DNA of 34,360 nt from NCBI GenBank assembly GCA_023433275.1, contig JAEZDN010000122.1, positions 1 to 34,360 on the forward strand. The letters are read 5' to 3'. The notes beneath the pieces were generated by a model. That model saw nothing but the letters and a program-made list of their open reading frames with translations. It was not told the origin of the DNA and ran no database searches. This stretch comes from Verrucomicrobiota bacterium. GTDB lineage: Bacteria > Verrucomicrobiota > Verrucomicrobiia > Opitutales > Opitutaceae. A program made the translations under genes and the position numbers. Shown piece by piece: positions 17,327 through 25,517 of the stretch (position 1 is the first letter of the stretch; each line of letters starts with the position of its first letter).

Positions 17327-17902
17327 GTGAGCGAGGTAACGCTGATCCTTGAACAGGCCGCGCGCGGCGAGCCCGGGGCGGCGGATCGCTTGCTGCCGCT
17401 GGTTTATCAGGAACTGCGCCGGATCGCGGCCGCCAAGATGGCCCGCGAATCGGCGAATCTCACGCTCCAGCCCACGGCGCTGGTGCACGAGGCGTGGCTC
17501 CGGCTGGGGGGCGAGGCGCAGGCGGACTGGCAGAATCGGCGGCATTTCCTCGCGGCGGCGGCCGAGGCGATGCGGCGTATCCTGATCGACCGCGCGCGGC
17601 AGCGTCAGGCCGTGCGCCATGGCGGCGGCCTGGAACGCGTGGATTTCGACGGCGTGGAGATTCCGGGCGCACCCCCGGATGACCGCATCCTCGCCCTCGG
17701 TGAGGCCTTGGAGCGGCTGGCGGCGGCGTCGCCGGAAAAAGCCGAGCTCGTCAAATTGCGTTACTTCACGGGCCTCACCCTCGAGGAGGTCGCGGAGGCG
17801 ATGGGCATTTCCCATGCGATGGCCAAGCGGTGGTGGTCGTTTTCGCGCGTGTGGCTGTTGCGCGAAATGGAATCCATGGGTGGCGCCAGCCAGCCTGAGT
17901 GA
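17327..17902 (+). CDS. ECF-type RNA polymerase sigma factor
   Basis: A 191-residue sigma factor starting with GTG at 17327. Region 2 spans about 20-95, with the LTLQPTALVHEAWLRL and RRHFLAAAAEAMRRILID stretches characteristic of the ECF subfamily (Sigma70_ECF) common in Planctomycetes, Verrucomicrobia and Acidobacteria. Region 4 is at about 125-180, with ELVKLRYFTGLTLEEVAEAMGIS as the helix-turn-helix. It would direct RNA polymerase to a specific promoter set. The Ser/Thr kinase gene begins 46 bp downstream on the same strand, the usual partner arrangement of this subfamily, and no anti-sigma gene is nearby. Regulation by phosphorylation through the kinase is inferred from context only. Confidence 0.93.
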   Translation: MSEVTLILEQAARGEPGAADRLLPLVYQELRRIAAAKMARESANLTLQPTALVHEAWLRLGGEAQADWQNRRHFLAAAAEAMRRILIDRARQRQAVRHGGGLERVDFDGVEIPGAPPDDRILALGEALERLAAASPEKAELVKLRYFTGLTLEEVAEAMGISHAMAKRWWSFSRVWLLREMESMGGASQPE

Positions 17903-17948
17903 TGGACGAGCCGTTTGTCCGCGGGATCTCGCATCCTGGGTTGCACCC

Positions 17949-20699
17949 ATGAAACCGGACCTGGACCAGGAAGAGGCCCTCTTCACCGAAGCACTCACGC
18001 GCCTGCCGGCGGAATGGACGGACTTCTTGCAGCGGTCGTGCGGGGGCGATCGCGCGCTGCACGACCGGCTGGCGGCATTGCTGGCGTTGCACGCGCGTGC
18101 GGGCGATTTCCTGGAGAACAGGGGCGGGGCGTCCGTGGCGGAGGCTCTCGGCCAGGCGCTCCTGCAGGATGGCGACGAAAAACTGACGGGCGCCGTGATC
18201 GGACCGTACACGCTGAAGGAGCGGCTCGGGGAAGGGGGCGTGGGGGTGGTTTATCGCGCGGAGCAATCGCAGCCGATCCAGCGCGAGGTCGCGCTCAAGG
18301 TCATCAAGCCGGGAATGGACACGCGCGAAGTGTTGCTGCGTTTCGCCGCCGAACGCCAGGCGCTGGCGGTGATGGATCATCCGGGCATCGCGCGAGTGAT
18401 CGACGCGGGCGCCACGGCGCAGGGCCGGCCCTACTTTGCCATGGAATTGGTCCGGGGGATCCCGATCACGGCATTCTGCGACGCGCGCAAGCTGCCGCTC
18501 GCCGCCCGGCTCACGCTGTTCCGTCGCGTGTGCGAGGCCGTGCAGCACGCGCACCAGAAAGGCATCATTCACCGCGACCTGAAGCCATCCAACATCCTGG
18601 TGGTGGAGGCGGCCGACGGGACGCAGCCCAAGATCATCGATTTTGGCATCGCGAAGGCGACGGCGGGGCATGACGCCGGCGGGGCCGCCGTGACCACGGT
18701 GGCGCATTTCATCGGCACACCGGCGTACATGAGTCCGGAACAGGCGGCCGGCCGGCTCGACCTCGATACGCGGAGCGATATCTACAGCCTGGGCGTGTTG
18801 CTCCATGAACTGCTCACGGGCGCGCCTCCCTTCGAAACGCGGGAGACGGCGGCGGGTGGGATCGACGAGCTCAGGCGCAGGATCCGCGAGGACGAGCCGG
18901 CGCCGCCTTCCGTGGCATTTGGGCGGCAGCCCGGCCCGCAGCGGGCCGCCGCGGCCGTTGCCCGGTCGAGCGACGAACGGCGGCTGACGACCGCGTTGCG
19001 CGGCGATCTCGACCGGATCGTGCGGCACTGTCTGGAAAAGGAACCCGCGCGCCGGTATCCGACGGCCAACGGACTGGCGGAGGACATCCGGCGTCACCTC
19101 GCGGACGAGCCGGTGGTGGCCGCGCCGCCGGACCGGCTTTATCGCTTGGGAAAGGCGATCCGTCGCAATCGTGGGCTCTACGCGTCGGGCGCCGCGGTGT
19201 TCGTTGCGCTGGTGATCGCCACCATCGTGAGTCTTTCGCTGGCGGTGCGGGCCCGTCGGGCTGAGCGGCTGGCCGGCGAGCGGGCCCAGGCCGAGGCGCA
19301 GGCGCGCCTGCGGGCCGAGGAGGCGGAGCGCCAGGCCGCCGCGGAGGCGGCGACCAGCGCCGGGTTGAGCGAGTTCCTGCGCCACGATCTTTTGGCCCAG
19401 GCCTCGCCCGAACAGCAGCCGGATCGCGACGTGAAGCTGAGGACGGTGGTCGACCGGGCGGCGGAAAGGTTGAAGGACCGGTTTCCCGACGCGCCGCTCG
19501 TGCGCGCTGACGTGAGGGAAACGCTGGCCGACACGTACCAGGCGCTCGGCGAGTACGCGGCCATGCGCGACCAGTGCGAGCGCGCGCTGACGCTGCGGCG
19601 GGAGGTCCTGGGCCCCGATCACCTCGATACACTGCGCATCGCGGTGAAGCTTTATGATTCCCTGCCGGTCGCGGATAAAATCGGCGCGGAAGGCGAGGAG
19701 TTGGGCCGGGACACGCTGGAGCGGCTGACCCGCACGGTGGGCGAGGATCACCCGCTTGCGCTGCAGCTGCGGGTGGCGCTGCACAAGATCATGTATCGGG
19801 GCCGCTATTCCGAGGCTGAGCCGCTCCTGCGATCCTCGCTCGAGGATGCGCGGCGGGTGTTGGGGACGGACAATCCCGTGACCTTGTCGGCGATGTCGGA
19901 TTATGCCGTGGTGCTGGCGGAGCTGGAACGCCTGGAGGAAGCGGCTGCAGTGGCGGAAGAAGCCATCGGCCACATGAGCCGGGTTTATGGCGCCGAGCAT
20001 CCGCAGACGCTGCCGGCGATCAGCCGCCTCGCGACGATCTACAGTCATCTGGGGCGGCACGCGCAGGCCCGCGCGCTGGCGGAGAAATTGTTGGCCGTTC
20101 GCACGACGTTGCTCGGCGCGGAGCATCCGCAGACGCTCACGGCCGCGACGGTCTTGGGCGGAATCCTGGTTCGGTCGCAGGCGCACGCGGAGGCGGAACC
20201 GTTGCTCCGGGCGACCGGGGAGGCTTTGCGGAGGAGGGTGGGCGCGGATCACCCCGCCACGCTCAATGTCGCCGTCCAGCTCGCCATCATCCGCTTCGAT
20301 GCCGGCCACTGGGAAGAAGCGGAAACGCTGCTGACGGAGACGTTGGAAATCCTGCGGCGGAAATTCGGTCCCGGGTATAGCGACAGCGTCAATGCCGCGG
20401 TGCTGCGGGGTCGCATCGCCGCGGCGCGCGGCGATTGGGGAGCAGCGACGGGTTATATCGAGCCGGCGATCGACGCGGCGCGGAGCACCATCGGCGCCAA
20501 CGCGCGCATCACGCTGAGTGCGATGCACGAGCTGGCGATGGTTCGCGCCGGAAGCGGCCGAGGAGAAGAAGCGGTCGCGCTGATGCGCGAGGTCGGTGAG
20601 CTGCGCCTTGCGCGTTGGGGCGCGAATCATCCTGACACAATGGCGTCAAAGGATGCGCTGGAGCGGCTGATGGCGGCGGCGTCGAAGCAGGATCGATAA
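17949..20699 (+). CDS. Transmembrane Ser/Thr protein kinase with TPR sensor domain
   Basis: A 916-residue protein read from the ATG at 17949; the frame extends further upstream inside the sigma gene but without family similarity. The kinase domain shows the glycine loop LGEGGVGVVY at 93-102, Lys117 in VALKVI, HRDLKPSN at 208-215, DFGIAKA at 231-237 and GTPAYMSPEQ at 256-265. All catalytic residues are present. A TM helix is at about 409-433, followed by a charged, probably coiled segment (434-468). The C-terminal half holds about nine TPR units of the kinesin-light-chain/TPR_10 type, each with a G-x-x-HP-x-TL signature, such as YGAEHPQTL. The kinase is cytoplasmic and the TPR part would be periplasmic. 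It is paired with the upstream sigma factor. Confidence 0.93.
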   Translation: MKPDLDQEEALFTEALTRLPAEWTDFLQRSCGGDRALHDRLAALLALHARAGDFLENRGGASVAEALGQALLQDGDEKLTGAVIGPYTLKERLGEGGVGVVYRAEQSQPIQREVALKVIKPGMDTREVLLRFAAERQALAVMDHPGIARVIDAGATAQGRPYFAMELVRGIPITAFCDARKLPLAARLTLFRRVCEAVQHAHQKGIIHRDLKPSNILVVEAADGTQPKIIDFGIAKATAGHDAGGAAVTTVAHFIGTPAYMSPEQAAGRLDLDTRSDIYSLGVLLHELLTGAPPFETRETAAGGIDELRRRIREDEPAPPSVAFGRQPGPQRAAAAVARSSDERRLTTALRGDLDRIVRHCLEKEPARRYPTANGLAEDIRRHLADEPVVAAPPDRLYRLGKAIRRNRGLYASGAAVFVALVIATIVSLSLAVRARRAERLAGERAQAEAQARLRAEEAERQAAAEAATSAGLSEFLRHDLLAQASPEQQPDRDVKLRTVVDRAAERLKDRFPDAPLVRADVRETLADTYQALGEYAAMRDQCERALTLRREVLGPDHLDTLRIAVKLYDSLPVADKIGAEGEELGRDTLERLTRTVGEDHPLALQLRVALHKIMYRGRYSEAEPLLRSSLEDARRVLGTDNPVTLSAMSDYAVVLAELERLEEAAAVAEEAIGHMSRVYGAEHPQTLPAISRLATIYSHLGRHAQARALAEKLLAVRTTLLGAEHPQTLTAATVLGGILVRSQAHAEAEPLLRATGEALRRRVGADHPATLNVAVQLAIIRFDAGHWEEAETLLTETLEILRRKFGPGYSDSVNAAVLRGRIAAARGDWGAATGYIEPAIDAARSTIGANARITLSAMHELAMVRAGSGRGEEAVALMREVGELRLARWGANHPDTMASKDALERLMAAASKQDR

Positions 20700-21165
20700 C
20701 GGCCCGCGAGCGAGAGGTGCGAGCCACGGGGTGCGAACAGCTTCCTGCGATTCAAAAGGCGTCCCCGGAGGGCAGCGGCGAGACACCAACCATAGTAATC
20801 CGACGCTGCAAACCACCTCCGGGGCAAAATGGGAGATTCACGGCCGCCTGGCCCACCCACCCGCAGTGCGTCCAGGCGCCAGGAAGACGACGGGGACAAG
20901 TAAAACGGGGGAGGCTCATGATGCGGCTTCGTCTCATATGCGGAGAAAAGGAGCGGAACGGCTCACGCGGAGCATATTTTTTTGGAAGCCGGAAGCGGAT
21001 GGGCGATCCTGGGTGCGGGCGTGGCAGGGCGAGGACCGAGCAAGCTCGGCCCCTACCGAGGAGAGGATTGGCTGCCCATGGCCGGGGCGGGAGCGTCCCG
21101 GCTCCAGATTGAGACGCTGGTGGAATGCGTTTGAGGGGCGGATCGGCGTGGGTAGTTAATGCGGC
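20700..21165. other. Intergenic spacer with two hairpin repeats
   Basis: This 466-bp gap before the NagB-like gene carries no supported ORF. It contains ACCGAGCAAGCTCGGCCCC (21035-21053) followed by TACCG, which forms a CCGAG/CTCGG hairpin and recurs at 23689-23712. It also contains a hairpin-GGCTCCA copy at 21082-21106. The first 200 bases show no recognisable element. Any nagB promoter would lie here but no convincing -35/-10 pair is visible. Confidence 0.6.
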
Positions 21166-21948
21166 ATGGCTTTTGCGACCGCGGTAGATCGTTTGCAGGT
21201 GCGGGTTCATCCCGATCGGGCGCAAGCCGGTGCCGCGGCGGGGCGCGAGGCGGCGGGCATCCTTGCGGCGGCGATCGCCCGGCAAGGGGAGGCGCGCATT
21301 ATTTTGGCCTGCGCGCCCTCACAAACAGAGATGCTCGCGGAACTCGTGCGCGCGCCGGTCGATTGGTCGCGGGTGACGGTATTCCATATGGATGAATACG
21401 AAGGCTTGGGCGCGGATCATCCGGCAGCGTTCCGGCGTTATCTCCATGACCATTTCCTGACGCATGTCGGGCCGGTGGCTTTTCATGGCTTGGCCGGTGA
21501 AGCGACGGACGGAGGGGCCGAATGCCGGCGATACGGCGCTTTGTTGGCCGCTGCGCCCATCGACTTGGTTTGTCTTGGAATCGGCGAGAACGGCCATCTG
21601 GCGTTCAATGACCCGCCCGTGGCGGATTTTTCCGATCGCGAGCGGGTCAAGCGCGTGGAGCTCGACGAGGCCTGCCGGCGGCAGCAGGTGAATGACGGAT
21701 GCTTTGCTAGCTTCGAGACAGTGCCGCGTTTCGCGCTGACGCTGACGATTCCGATGCTGATGTCCGGCCGGCAGCTGGTGGTCACGGTGCCGGGTACCCG
21801 CAAGGCCGCGGCGGTGCGGCAAGCCCTGCAAGGCCCGGTGACCCCGGGGTGCCCGGCCAGCGTTCTGCGCACGCATCCGGCGGCGACGTTGCACCTGGAT
21901 GCCGCGGCCGCGGAGTATGTGGGGTCGGGGTTGGTTGGCGCCGGATGA
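21166..21948 (+). CDS. nagB: Glucosamine-6-phosphate deaminase-like protein
   Basis: A 260-residue member of the NagB/6-phosphogluconolactonase fold. FHMDEYEGL at 73-81 holds the catalytic Asp of NagB, and LGIGENGHLAFNDP at 137-150 is the most characteristic NagB block, distinguishing it from phosphogluconolactonase. NagB converts glucosamine-6-phosphate to fructose-6-phosphate and ammonia. The phosphate loop that normally reads TGSTP is ACAPSQTEM (near 48-56), a departure that weakens the substrate call. It converges with the NamZ-like gene, which would release MurNAc from peptidoglycan; this pairing suggests amino-sugar salvage. MurQ and NagA, needed to connect the two, are not in the window. 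Confidence 0.85.
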   Translation: MAFATAVDRLQVRVHPDRAQAGAAAGREAAGILAAAIARQGEARIILACAPSQTEMLAELVRAPVDWSRVTVFHMDEYEGLGADHPAAFRRYLHDHFLTHVGPVAFHGLAGEATDGGAECRRYGALLAAAPIDLVCLGIGENGHLAFNDPPVADFSDRERVKRVELDEACRRQQVNDGCFASFETVPRFALTLTIPMLMSGRQLVVTVPGTRKAAAVRQALQGPVTPGCPASVLRTHPAATLHLDAAAAEYVGSGLVGAG

Positions 21949-22205
21949 GAGTGATTTAAACAAAGTGGGTCCGTTTGGGTGTGCTTTGTTGCAGGGTCGT
22001 CGCTTGCGGCGACCTCACCCGCGAAGTCGGACCAAGGCCCGTCTGTCCAAGCGTGCGGCCATGAATTTATTTAAACTGCTCTAAGCCGCTCTGAGCGCGT
22101 TGCAGGAAGGGTGGGCCGGGGGATTCAAGACACCGGGGCGGGGGCGCCCCGGCTCCAGTGAGGGCGGCGCTGCTGAATGGAGTGCGGGGTGGCGTGGCCC
22201 GCCGA
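21949..22205. repeat. Spacer between convergent genes, with two hairpin repeats
   Basis: The segment at 21994-22018 forms a GGTCGTCG/CGGCGACC hairpin, and 22131-22157 is a well-formed hairpin-GGCTCCA copy (CGGGGC arm, GCCCCG arm). Either could act as a transcript end for the converging nagB and namZ genes, although neither is followed by a T-tract. Confidence 0.6.
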
Positions 22206-23585
22206 TCAGGGATACAACCAGTAGCGCTTGCTGTGCAGCTGGTACGTGGCGGCGCGGTCGGACCAGTTTTTCACGAAAGCGGGCACGTCCACGCGCATGC
22301 CTTCCTTGCTGAGGGCGTCATACCAGGCGGTTGAACCCACATGGATCTGGAAGGTGCGTTGCTGGGCGTGGGTCAGCGAGGCGAAGAGCTTGGTGGGCGA
22401 CCATTTTTCCGCGAGCTTGTGCATGTAGAATGAAAGCTCGGTGGGGCGCCAGGCGTTCCAATCGACGACCTCGACAAAGACACCGACCAGCGGTTTGCCC
22501 GCGGCATTGCGGGTTTCTCGTTTCACGAAGCGAATGCCCGGAATCTTGAAGGCTTCGAGCGCGGTGATGATCTCCTCGGGTGTCTTCTTGGGGAAGCTGA
22601 TGCCGCGGGTGGGATAGTCCGCCCGATATCCTGCCGGCAGCGCGATCTGGCTCCAGGGCGTCTGCTCGCAACCGAGGCCGATCATCGCATACCCGACGAC
22701 GGCGTCGTAGTTGGTGATCATCGGCGAGGTCTGCACCCACTTCAGTTCGGTGTCGGCCCAGCGCATGGCGCGGTTCCACCCGCGCATGGGGACCACGGTC
22801 AGGCGGCCTTTCTCGCGCACGCTGTCCTTCACGTGGAGCACGAGCGGCGCCTGCTTGGCCATCGTGGCCAGCTCGCCGATGGTGAGACCGTGGACGTAGG
22901 GCACGCGGAAAGCGCCCACGTCGCTCTTCCATTCGGCATCAAGCGGCGGGCCGTCCACCTTCAAACCGCCGAGCGGGTTCGGCCGGTCGAGGACGATCAC
23001 CTCGATGCCGGCTTCGAAACAGGCCTCCATCGTGTAGCGCATCCAGCTGACGAACGTGTAGGAGCGAACGCCGATGTCCTGGAGGTCGACCACGACGGCG
23101 TGCAGGTCCTTCAGTTGGGCCGGCGTCGGGCGCTTGTTCCGGCCGTAAAGGGAATAGATCGGGAGGCCGGTGGGCTGGTGGACGGAGTCGCCAAAGTTCT
23201 CGGCGGCCTTCACCTGGCCGTCGAGGCCGTGCTCCGGGGCGAAAAGGCAGACGAGTTTCGACTGCGGCGCGCGGCGCAGGACATCAATCGTCGATTCGCC
23301 CCGGTGGTTGACGCCCGCGCGATGGGTGAGCAGGCCGAGGCGTTTGCCGGCGATGGCCTTGAAGCCCTCGGCCTCGAGCACATCGATGCCGAGCATGACG
23401 CGCGGCACTTTTGCCGGTGGTGGCGCCGGCGCGGCCGCGGGGGGCGGGGTGGGCTCGAGCTTGGCGGCCGCCGGGTCGGGCTTTTTGGGCTCCGGTTTCC
23501 TGGCGTCGGACGTGCAGCCGGTCAGGCCCGCCAGCAGGGCGAGAATGAGGGCAAACGGCAGGAAGGCGGACGGCCGGCGCAGCAT
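22206..23585 (-). CDS. NamZ-like exo-beta-N-acetylmuramidase lipoprotein (DUF1343)
   Basis: A 459-residue protein with a lipoprotein signal: a hydrophobic core, then LTGC with the lipidated Cys at 24. A Pro/Ala-rich linker (about 30-60) follows. The DUF1343 domain starts at VMLGIDVLEAEGF and contains LLTHRAGVNHRG, FAPEHGLDG, VVDLQDIGVRSYTFV, LDRPNPLGG and VPYVHGLTIGELA. Family members of the NamZ type remove terminal MurNAc from the non-reducing end of peptidoglycan fragments. The Pro-rich linker would hold the enzyme away from the membrane anchor. It is encoded convergently with the NagB-like gene and upstream of nothing else on its strand within 200 bp. The family is firm and the activity inferred from characterised members. 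Confidence 0.88.
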   Translation of the reverse strand: MLRRPSAFLPFALILALLAGLTGCTSDARKPEPKKPDPAAAKLEPTPPPAAAPAPPPAKVPRVMLGIDVLEAEGFKAIAGKRLGLLTHRAGVNHRGESTIDVLRRAPQSKLVCLFAPEHGLDGQVKAAENFGDSVHQPTGLPIYSLYGRNKRPTPAQLKDLHAVVVDLQDIGVRSYTFVSWMRYTMEACFEAGIEVIVLDRPNPLGGLKVDGPPLDAEWKSDVGAFRVPYVHGLTIGELATMAKQAPLVLHVKDSVREKGRLTVVPMRGWNRAMRWADTELKWVQTSPMITNYDAVVGYAMIGLGCEQTPWSQIALPAGYRADYPTRGISFPKKTPEEIITALEAFKIPGIRFVKRETRNAAGKPLVGVFVEVVDWNAWRPTELSFYMHKLAEKWSPTKLFASLTHAQQRTFQIHVGSTAWYDALSKEGMRVDVPAFVKNWSDRAATYQLHSKRYWLYP

Positions 23586-23811
23586 GGCCGGAATTACTGA
23601 AATGCGCGCAAGGCTTGGCGAGGAGATTCGCGTCGAGAAGGGATTGGCGAGCGCGATTGGTTCCGGGATGCGATGTGTGTGCGGGAGAACCGAGCAAGCT
23701 CGGCCCCTACCGGGTTGGGGGGACGATCGTCTGAATCGCCTGTAAACAGGCTCCTACACGAGGCGTGCACCGAAAATGTCGGGGCATCCAGCCCCTCCAC
23801 ACCGCAAAGGG
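23586..23811. repeat. Intergenic spacer with two short hairpin repeats
   Basis: 23689-23712 repeats the CCGAG-CAAG-CTCGGCCCCTACC element of 21035-21058. 23738-23757 holds another hairpin, GCCTGT-AA-ACAGGC, followed by TCCTACA. Both are hairpins with a CCTAC tail, so they may be variants of one family. No ORF is supported here. Confidence 0.6.
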
Positions 23812-24873
23812 TTACTTATTGCGCCGGGTGGCGACGGCGGCGGCGAGATTTTCGAGGACGGGCACGGTCTCGGCGAAGGAGAGGCACGCGTCGGTGATGC
23901 TTTGTCCGGGCACGAGCGGTTTGCCGGGCTCGTGTTTCTGCGCGCCGCCGACCAAATTGCTCTCGATCATCACGCCCATGATCGAGCGCGAGCCGCCCCC
24001 GACCTGGGCGGCCACGTCGGCCGCGACGGCGGGCTGGTGATCGTGCTTCTTGCCACTGTTGCCGTGGCTGCAGTCGACGAGGACGGAGGGCAGGGCGTGC
24101 GCCTTCGTGAGTAGGTCCACGGCGTGGCGGATGTGCTGGGCGTCGAAGTTCGGCCCGCTGCGGGTGCCACCGCGCAGCACGAGGTGGCAGTCGGGGTTGC
24201 CCGTGGTGGCGAGGACGGCGGGAGCGCCCTCGCGCGTGAGGGACGGAAAACAGTGGGGATGCCGCGCGGACACGATGGCGTCGACGGCCACCTGCAGATC
24301 GCCGTCGGTGCGATTCTTGAATCCGACGGGCATGGACAGGCCGGACGCGAGCTCGCGGTGAATCTGGCTTTCGGTGGTGCGGGCGCCGATGGCGGCCCAC
24401 GACACGAGGTCGGCGTAGTACTGGCCCAGCGTGGTGTCGAGGAACTCGGTGCCGATCGGGAGGCCGGCGGCGTTCACGTCGATCATCAGCTGGCGGGCGA
24501 GGCGCAGACCGGTGTTGACCTGGAAACTGCCGTCGAGCCTGGGGTCGTTGATCAGGCCCTTCCAGCCGACGGTCGTGCGCGGTTTTTCAAAATAGACGCG
24601 CATGACAACCAGCAGGTCGGGCGCGAGGCGGTCGGCAACGGGTTTCAGCGCGCGGGCATATTCCAACGCGGCGGCGGGATCGTGGATCGAGCACGGGCCA
24701 ACGACGGCGACGAGCCGGTCGTCCTTGCCCTGGAGGATGGCGCTCACCGCGCGGCGGGCCTCATGCACCAGCGACGCGCCGGACTCGCCGAGTGGCAGAT
24801 CCTCCTCGAGGATGGCCGGGGAGAGAAGCGGGCGGGCGGTACGGATGCGAAGATCGGAAGTGGGCTGACGCAC
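23812..24873 (-). CDS. 3-deoxy-7-phosphoheptulonate (DAHP) synthase, class I
   Basis: A 353-residue class I (AroF/AroG/AroH type) enzyme starting at GTG 24873. It condenses phosphoenolpyruvate and erythrose-4-phosphate, the first step of aromatic amino acid synthesis. Visible motifs are VVGPCSIHDPAAALEYA, MRVYFEKPRTTVGWKGLIND, PIGTEFLDTT, WAAIGARTTESQ, VGFKNRTDGD, HLVLRGG and DCSHGNSGKKH, covering the PEP, phosphate and metal sites. Which amino acid feeds back on it cannot be read from sequence. It shares a pathway with pheA at 33078 but is 8 kb away on the other strand. No leader peptide or terminator like that of pheA is seen upstream. A 7-bp tandem repeat (AAATCGT units, 24939-24959) lies in its upstream region. 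Confidence 0.94.
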   Translation of the reverse strand: MRQPTSDLRIRTARPLLSPAILEEDLPLGESGASLVHEARRAVSAILQGKDDRLVAVVGPCSIHDPAAALEYARALKPVADRLAPDLLVVMRVYFEKPRTTVGWKGLINDPRLDGSFQVNTGLRLARQLMIDVNAAGLPIGTEFLDTTLGQYYADLVSWAAIGARTTESQIHRELASGLSMPVGFKNRTDGDLQVAVDAIVSARHPHCFPSLTREGAPAVLATTGNPDCHLVLRGGTRSGPNFDAQHIRHAVDLLTKAHALPSVLVDCSHGNSGKKHDHQPAVAADVAAQVGGGSRSIMGVMIESNLVGGAQKHEPGKPLVPGQSITDACLSFAETVPVLENLAAAVATRRNK

Positions 24874-25517
24874 GGGAGGGGATTGGTGATATACGATAGG
24901 CAGAGAAGTACGGCGAGTGACTTGGCCGCTAAAGTCCCAAATCGTAAATCCTAAATCGTGGATGGGTCGCGGGAAGCTGGAAACTGGACGTTGGGCGACC
25001 TCGCGGCGATTGGAGGAAGGGGAAGGGGGCGCGTACGAACACCGGGGCGGGGGCGCCCCGGCTCCACGCGGAGCCAGGATCCGGGATAGGATGAAGAGAA
25101 AGGGAAGGATTATTGAAACTTACCTGAAGAAGTTACGTGATCGGCGATGCTGGGTGGGGCGATTCGTCCCGACGAGCCGCTCGGGCGCCGGCTCATGGCT
25201 GAAAGCAGGGGCGCTCAAGATCGGGCGGGACGAGGGGCGACGCGGGAGGGGGATAGACGGGTGGGGGCACCCGTCCCACAATGATGACAGCGGGAGTCGA
25301 TGGCAGCGGGAGTCGTCCCACAACGATGACAGCGGGAGTTTCAACTTGGCAGCGATGAACGCGAGCGGGGGCCGGCGAGCGGGGGCCGGCGAACTCCTCG
25401 ACGATTCCGTGCCGCCGTTCGTCCTGACCGAGCCCTCGCGGGCGAGGTCGTGCGGGCGCCACGGCAAAGGTGTTTATTTTCGTCGCGCCACGCGGCGGTC
25501 GATCGCTAGACCGGGGG
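24874..25517. other. Repeat-rich divergent intergenic region
   Basis: This 644-bp region separates aroG-type and rlmM genes. It holds three AAATCNT heptamers (24939-24959), a hairpin-GGCTCCA copy (25040-25066), two 25-bp direct repeats differing at one base (25273-25297 and 25315-25339) with a partial third between them, and a perfect 14-bp tandem duplication (25361-25374, 25375-25388). Frames crossing it are made of repeat-derived, low-complexity peptide and are not called. Confidence 0.7.

Noticed and set aside
17775..20630. 951-codon minus-strand open frame over the kinase gene
   Set aside because: Antisense shadow of a strongly supported kinase-TPR gene; composition is Arg/Gln/His-rich with no motif.
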